Below, piece after piece: positions 57,754-64,000 of a stretch of DNA of 64,000 nucleotides. Origin of the DNA: Hypericum androsaemum (taxonomy: Eukaryota; Streptophyta; Magnoliopsida; Malpighiales; Hypericaceae); NCBI GenBank assembly GCA_963995505.1, contig OZ023197.1, positions 11,468,475 to 11,532,474 on the forward strand, given 5' to 3'. A model generated the notes under the pieces. The model was not told the origin of the DNA. It searched no databases and was given only the letters and a program-made list of their open reading frames with translations. How positions within the stretch are numbered: position 1 is the stretch's first letter; each line of letters opens with the position of its first letter. Made by a program: the position numbers and the translations under genes.

Positions 57754-58768
57754 TGTTGGGTTTGAATGCATATTTAATGCATTTGGACCAAGCTGAAAGG
57801 TCCAAGCTGAAAAGCCAAAGCTGGAAAGCCCAAGCTGAGGAAGGGATTACCACATCGGAAATCGCAAGGGATTTTTTCCTGTTTATAAGGAGAAGATCCA
57901 AGCTAGTGTAATATTAAATGTTCCAGCTAAAAAGCTGACTGAGGCTGCGTGTGAGGATGGTGCGAAGTACCATCCGAGCACGAGCACGCACACGCGCGTG
58001 TACGCATGGCACATTGGACGCAGGTCGCAATGGGCACTTTGTGGCGCACTTGGCACTTCGCACGTGTGCATCGTCTGGAGGAGCCTTAAGTATTTTGCCA
58101 GAGTCCGGAGAGAGCTGCGTAGCTACCGAAGTGACGAGGGGCTGCGAGCGCCTTCCAGGATGGCCAACGAAGAGGCATGAAGGGCTGGAACGTCCTGGAG
58201 ACTTCCAGACGGCCGAAGGGTTGCGAGATCCCTCGTGAAGGAGTGCTAGCATAGTCTGGGCGCACCTGGAAGGATCCAGAATACCACCGAAGGGCCACGA
58301 GCGCAGCCAGCCAATCTGCCTAGCAAAGGGACATCTACGAAGAGCCACGAAGCGATCTGGCTGGCTGCCTGCCTGGGTCGCATCTCTTCGGAAGTGCCTC
58401 GTGCTCCTTCGGAGTGTCTGCCTGCCACTCTTCCAGCGCCTATAAATAGCCTCTCCCCCTCATTTACAATCCATCCCAGCAGCAAGTACATTCCATAAGT
58501 ATTGTTGTCTTCTCCTCTTCCCCCGTTCTTCACTTGTAAATAGTCCGTCCAAAAGTTCTGAGTATATAAGGGTTCGCCCGAAAGTTTCGAGATACGTGTG
58601 CGACGTTCTTGAAAATGCCCGAACAGTCGTTGTATCTTGGGGACGATTGTAGTAGCCCGTACCGCACTGAAATATACGGGGCAATCTCGTCTTACGGAGA
58701 AAGTGTCCAACACTTGCCTCGACTGCCGTAGATCCTAATCAAGTACACCGAATCCTCTGCGTACAACA
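57754..58768 (+). repeat. 5' LTR, 1015 bp
   Basis: A TATA region (CCTATAAATAGCC) lies near 58439. An alternative end at CCAACA (58712) was considered, but the solo LTR and its CATAT duplication favour 58768. No standard tRNA primer site is obvious after the LTR. Confidence 0.85.
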
Positions 58769-58797
58769 ATCGTAAAACGAAATTTGTGTACTTGAAG

Positions 58798-59415
58798 ATG
58801 GCATCGTCAAGCACCGTAGCACTGACAATGGTACCGGGAACTGTCCACGCCGAAAGACCGGCCAAGTTCAACGGTACCAAATTCAAGAGGTGGCAACAGA
58901 AGATGACGTTCTATCTGACCACGCTCAACCTTGTTCGGTTCCTGAAAGAGGAAGCACCGAAGATAGCAGAAAACGAGACGGATCAACAGAAGATCAACGC
59001 TCTCGACGCGTGGAGTCACAGCGACTTCCTGTGCCGAAACTACATCCTAAATGGACTAGACGATACGCTCTACAATGTCTACGCGGTAGCCAAGACCGCT
59101 AAGGAGCTGTGGAGTTCACTCGAGAAGAAGTACAAAATGGAGGATGCCGGGACGAAGAAATTCATCGTCGAACGATTCTTCGACTTCAAGATGGTGGACT
59201 CCAAGAAGGTCATCGACCAAGTGCAGGAGTTGCAGCTGATCCTTCACGAGATCCAATCCGAAGGGATGCGACTCAGCGAGTCCTTCCAAGTAGCTGCGAT
59301 GATCGAGAAGCTCCCCCTGCTCTGGAAGGACTTCAAGAGCTACCTCAAGCACAAGAGGAAGGATATGGGCCTAGAAGACCTGATAGTGAGACTTAGGATC
59401 GAGGAAGACAACTGA
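58798..59415 (+). pseudogene. Copia gag (UBN2-type)
   Basis: It has 205 codons from the ATG at 58798. The start resembles the copia gag N-terminal motif ([14 protein letters not shown]). The UBN2 region with [13 protein letters not shown] and LP-LW--FK follows. It is cut by a TGA at 59413. The CCHC zinc knuckle (C-x2-C-x4-H-x4-C) is further on at 59572-59613, after a frame change. Confidence 0.85.
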
Positions 59416-59549
59416 AAGTCCGAAGTCAAGCAAGGCAAGGCCAACTTTGAGAACACCGTGCACCTCGCCCAGGGAAAAGGTGGAAAGAAGAGAAGAAGTC
59501 CGGTGATAAGCAGGAGAAGCAAGAGCCCAAGAAGAAAAAGAAAAAGAAA

Positions 59550-62500
59550 ATCAAGGACGATTGCTACAACTGTGGCAAACCTGGCCACATAGCTAAAGAC
59601 TGTCGCCAGCCGAAGAAGGACGACCAAGGAAAGGCTAACCTGGCTGAAGACTTGTCTCAAATGGATCTGTCAGCCGTGGTGTTTGAAGCCAACCTGGTGG
59701 ACAATCCGAGAGAGTAGTTCGTAGACACAGGAGCTACCCGCCACATCTGCTCGGACAAGGAGATGTTCTCGAGCTATATCCCGATCACCGGCTGAAAGTT
59801 GTTCATGGAAAACTCCGCAACGTCCAAGATTGTCGGTATGGGTAAGGTGGTCCTGAAGCTGACCTCAGGAAAGGAACTGACCCTCAAGGATGTGCTGCAT
59901 GTCCCGGACATCCGCAAGAACTTAGTTTCTGGCTCACTATTAAGCAAAGCCGGTCTTAAGCTTGTATTTGAGGCTGATGAGTTTGTACTGACCAAAGTGG
60001 GTCAATTAATAGGAAATGGTTATCTAGAAAAGGGGCTGTTTAAGATGAATGTAATAACTGTACATCGCACCTTTAACGGTGAAAATAAAGTTAACGCTTC
60101 TTCTTACTTAGCCGAGTGTTCTAATTTATGGCATGGTAGATTAGGACACGTAAATTTAAACTCGCTAAGAAAGTTAGTAAGTTTAAATTTATTACCGAAT
60201 CTAGAGTTCAACCCATATGATAAATGTGAAGTATGTGTGGAGGCTAAAATGACCAAAGTACCTTTCTATTCGGTGGAAAGAAGTACTACACCTTTAGAGT
60301 TAATTCATACGGACACTTGCGATATGAAACACGTGCAAACTAAAGGTGGGAAGAAATACTTCATCACGTTTATCGATAACTGCACGAGATATTGTTACGT
60401 ATATCTTCTAAAGGGCAAAGACGAAGCTCTTAATGCCTTTAAGAGATATAAGAATGAGGTTGAAAATCAACTCAGTGTGAAAATCAAAATGATCTGAAGT
60501 GATCGAGGGAGAAAATATGTAGCTCCGTTTGATAAACTCTGTCAAGAACATGGCATTATTCATCAAACGACTGCACCATACTCACCTCAATTGAATGGCA
60601 TAGCTGAACGCAAAAATTGAACTCTTAAGGAGATGATGAATGCTATGTTGATTAGCTCGGGCTTATCCCAGATTATGTGGGGGGAAGTTGTGCTCTCAGC
60701 TAACCACATTATAAACAAGTTGCCACACAAGAAAAGGGATTAAACCCCATATGAACTATGGAAAGGAAGGAAGCCTTCCTACGGTTACCTTAAAGTATGG
60801 GGGTGCCTAGCAAAGGTCGAAGTACCTAAGCCTAAGCAGGTGAGAATAAGACCCAAGACCATTGATTGTATCTTTATCGGATATGCTTAAAATAGTAGTG
60901 CTTATCGATTTTTGGTGCATAAATATAAAAACCCTGAGATAAATGCGGGAATGGTCATAGAATCAAGGAACGCAACGTTCTTTGAGAATAGCTTTCCTAA
61001 TAAGGAAATAAAGGAAGAAGTCCAAAGAAAAGGGCTCACGAGACTACGTAAGGGTCAAATCAGGAAGATGATGAACCTAGACGTAGTAAACAGACGAAGG
61101 TAACCAAATCCTTTGGTCTGGATTATCTAACCTATGCGTTAGAAGATGAACCCAGGACAATCCAAGAGGCATTGTCCAGTCCAGATGCTCCTCTCTGGAA
61201 GGAAGCTATCAATAGTGAGATAGAATCTATTATGCAAAACCACACGTGGGAAATCGTGGATCTCCTACCGGGCTGCAAACCTTTGGGATGCAGGTGGATC
61301 CTAAAAAGGAAATAAAAAGCTGATGGATCAATCGACAAGTACAAAGCTCGATTGGTAGCTAAGGGGTTCAAACAGAAGGAGGGATATGATTTCTTTGACA
61401 CGTATTCACCAGTTACAAGAATCACATCAATTAGAGTACTCATAGCTGTTGCGGCACTCTATAACCTCGAGATCCACCAAATAGACGTAAAAACAGCTTT
61501 CCTAAATGGATAACTGGAAGAGGAGATATACATGGAGTAACCTGAAGGGTTTGTGGCTCCCGGTCAAGAGCATAAAGTGTGTCGGCTAGTCAAGTCACTA
61601 TACGGGCTAAAACAAGTGTCGAAACAGTGGCACGAAAAATTTGACAGAACAATGCTGTCGAATAGATTTAAGATCAATGAGTGCGATAAATGTGTTTACA
61701 TTAAGGGCACACCTGAAGCTTACGTAATTGTATGTCTCTACGTAGATGACTTACTAATTATGGGAAGCAATAAAGAGGTTATTGTAAAAACTAAGAACAT
61801 GTTAAAGAACCACTTTGACATGAAAGACATGGGTCTGGCAGATGTCATACTAGGAATAAAAATCTCTAGGAAAGCTGACGAAATTATCTTGACGCAATCT
61901 CACTACGTGGAAAGCGTGCTCAAGAAACTTGAAGCTTTTGACAAACCTCCGGTTAAGACTCCAGTAGATTTAAATCTACACTTAGCCAAGAATCGAGGAG
62001 ACCCAGTATCTCAACAAAGGTATGCGCAAATTATCGGGAGCTTGATATATTTAACAAACTGCACACGTCCCGATATTGCGTACTCAGTTAGTAAGCTTAA
62101 TAGATTCATAAGTAATCCAGGGAAGGATCACTGGCTAGCTCTGGAAAGGGTTTTACGGTATTTAAAACATACCATAAACCATGGCATACATTATGCTAAA
62201 TATCCAGCGGTATTAGAAGGATACAGTGACGCAAACTGGATATCAGACACTAAGGACTCCAAATCTACGAGTGGATACGTATTCACCATAGGAGAAGGAG
62301 CTGTGTCTTGGAAGTCTTCTAAACAAATATGCATAGCTTGATCCACCATGGAGTCGGAGTTTATAGCACTAGACAAAGCTGGGGAAGAAGCTGAATGGCT
62401 CAGAAATTTCCTAAAGGATATTCCGTGCTGGAGCAAACCGGTGCCTCCCGTATTGATACATTGTGATAGCATGTCTGCAATCGGGAGAGCACAAAGTACA

Positions 62501-62689
62501 ATGTACAATGAAAAGTCTCGACATATCCGTCAGAGACACAATACCGTTAGACAGTTGATCTCTAGTGGGGTGATCACCATTAATTACGTAAAGTCCAAGG
62601 ACAACTTAGCTGATCCTTTTACGAAAGAAATTAATAGAGATCAAATGTACAACGCAGTAAGGGGAATGGGATTAAAATCCACACACTAA
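59550..62689 (+). pseudogene. Copia pol (protease, integrase, RT, RNase H) with many stops
   Basis: Protease motif DTGAT lies near 59728. The integrase HHCC (HGRLGH...CEVC) is at 60130-60240 and TDTCD near 60310. The RT has its first block at about 61200-61420 and YVDD at 61739-61750. RNase H has YSDANW near 62225 and HCDS near 62460. In-frame stops interrupt it near 59716, 59794, 60495, 60618, 60738, 60887, 61312, 61511, 61547 and 62339. No functional polyprotein is possible. Confidence 0.9.
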
Positions 62690-63233
62690 AGAATGTCCAT
62701 AACGGTAACTCAACCATGATGAGTGAAGATCCCACAAACTTGGTTCAATGAGACAACTAAGTTATGGAGGGTTCAGTTAATCACCTGGAACCTTTCTCAT
62801 TCTCAGAAGCTGCCTAGGTGTTAACCTGCATAGGTGTAGTAAGGTTAAGCATTACGCTTTTAATGATTCCTATACCTTGATAAAGGTGGAGTATGGCAGG
62901 ATACTCCTGATAGGAGATCACCTATGTAAGTGTGAAGTGAGGCCGCTTCAAATGGGAAAAAATACTTATGAATCCAAGATACGGTCCATGGCCGAAATGG
63001 ACACAACGTGAGAACCCAAATATACTAGGGTTATTATTGTGTAAATATTATTGTCTTGGTTTACGCCAAAAGCTGACGGTTCAAGACATCACGTTCACCG
63101 AGCATCGAGTTTATCCGATAACATATTACTAGAGAAGGTTCAAAGCCACAAGCTACCTGTCTCGATGCAATAATAACACGTCAAAATTTTCGATTAGAGT
63201 CTGCATGCATTAATCATCATTCATGTGGGGGAT

Positions 63234-64000
63234 TGTTGGGTTTGATATGCATTTGGACTAAGCTGAAAGGCCCAAGCTGAAAAGCCCAAGCTGGAAAGCC
63301 CAAGCTGAAGAAGGGATTACCACATCGAAAATCGCAAAAGATTTTTCCCTGTTTATAAGGAGAAGCTCCAAGTTGGTGTAACATTAAATGTTCCACTTGA
63401 AGAGCTGACCGAGGCTGCCTGCGAGGATGGTGCGAAGCACCATCCGAGCACGAGCACGAGCACGCGCACGTGCGTGTGAGCATGGCGCATTGGACGCAGG
63501 TTACAATGGGCGCTTTGTGGCGTACTTGGCACTTCGCACGTGCACATCATCGCGAGGAGCTAGAGGAGCCTTAAGTATTTTACCCGAGTTCGGAGAGAGC
63601 TGCGTAGCTACCAAAGTGACGAGGGGCTACGAGCGCCTTCTAGGATGGCCAACGAAGAGGCACGAAGGGCTGGAACATCCTGGAGACTTCCAGACGGCCG
63701 AAGGGTTGCAAGATCCCTCGTGAAGGAGTGCCAGCATAGTCTGGGCGCACCTGGAAGGATCCAGAATTCCACCGAAGGGCCACGAGCGCAGCCAGCCAAT
63801 CTGCCTAGCGAAGGGACATCTTCGAAGAGCCACGAAGCGATCTGGCTGGCTGCCTGCCTGAGTCGCATCTCTTCGGAAGTGCCTCGTGCTCCTTCGGAGT
63901 GTCTGCCTGCCACTCTTCCAGCGCCTATAAATAGGCCTCTCCCCCTCATTTGCAATCCATCCCAGCAGCAAATGCATTCCATAAGCATTGTTGTCTTCTC
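63234..64000 (+). repeat. 3' LTR, first 767 bp
   Basis: It aligns with the 5' LTR from its first base. It lacks about 10 bases near the start (AATGCATATTT region) and has an additional short insertion near 63555 (GAGCTAGAGGA). It runs off the window end. Confidence 0.93.

Larger units (their letters stand above)
57754..64000 (+). mobile_element. Ty1/copia retrotransposon, nearly full length, 3' LTR cut by window
   Basis: LTRs begin at 57754 and 63234 with TGTTGGGTTTG. The 5' LTR ends CAACA at 58768, a border supported by the solo LTR at 13985-14622. A polypurine tract (GTGGGGGAT) precedes the 3' LTR. The order gag, protease, integrase, RT, RNase H is that of copia. Visible LTR divergence (about one difference in ten in the first 150 bases) and many stops show an old, inactive copy. 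The 3' flank lies outside the window, so the target duplication cannot be checked. Confidence 0.95.

Noticed and set aside
57883..58713. Numerous ORFs in the copia LTRs (also at 63217-63988)
   Set aside because: The same frames occur in both LTRs, are not part of any copia protein and are not conserved as proteins between the LTRs.
1..64000. CRISPR arrays, operons, ribosome binding sites and bacterial phage features
   Set aside because: The DNA is plant nuclear; repeats found here are transposon, minisatellite or gene duplications, with no spacer-repeat pattern.

Overview
This 64-kb window is nuclear DNA of a flowering plant, probably a core eudicot. The grounds are spliceosomal introns with GT..AG borders, an AT-rich background with GC-richer genes, plant-only gene families (PMEI-type inhibitors, an ALA1-type flippase, F-box/LRR genes) and many plant-type transposons. 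The species cannot be fixed from the sequence alone.

Layout. (1) 1-9.6 kb: a tandem duplication with two intact, nearly identical PMEI/invertase-inhibitor-like genes (1963-2493 and 7283-7813) and a third, frameshifted copy (9065-9564). The first unit carries a small decayed Ty1/copia element (2649-4573) that is absent from the matching site in the second. (2) 9.6-18.2 kb: gene-poor DNA with a LINE scrap, a solo LTR with a perfect CATAT target duplication (13985-14622), a 1.4-kb degenerate GGACC-type minisatellite and a Helitron-like 3' terminus at 16229. (3) 18.2-22.5 kb: one complete seven-exon P4-ATPase gene (ALA1 ortholog, 1183 aa), the most secure gene here. (4) 23.6-57.4 kb: an array of about seven diverged copies of a roughly 3-kb F-box/LRR unit, all on the minus strand. 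Two have an intact first exon (25501-26388 and 51444-52631), three are disabled and two lack an F-box exon.

The array is heavily invaded. It holds a 4.6-kb LINE with 15-bp target duplications (36409-41009), a Mutator-type MITE with a 10-bp duplication (41241-41637), and two members of one Mutator-like family with unrelated interiors (29539-30879 and 47906-48872). The second of these carries a very G-rich minisatellite. Broken gene fragments are also scattered through it: PRA1 (twice), an ALA1 exon piece, a prolyl-endopeptidase first exon, a Helitron helicase piece and an LRR receptor-kinase piece. (5) 57.75 kb to the end: a Ty1/copia retrotransposon with about 1-kb LTRs, its 3' LTR cut by the window end.

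The genes do not form a pathway. ALA1 is a single-copy housekeeping/stress gene, whereas the PMEI and F-box groups show birth-and-death evolution. I see no clearly undescribed biological system. The most unusual structures are the paired Mutator-like elements with different cargo, the LINE with repeated 5' modules, and the minisatellite-plus-Helitron terminus.
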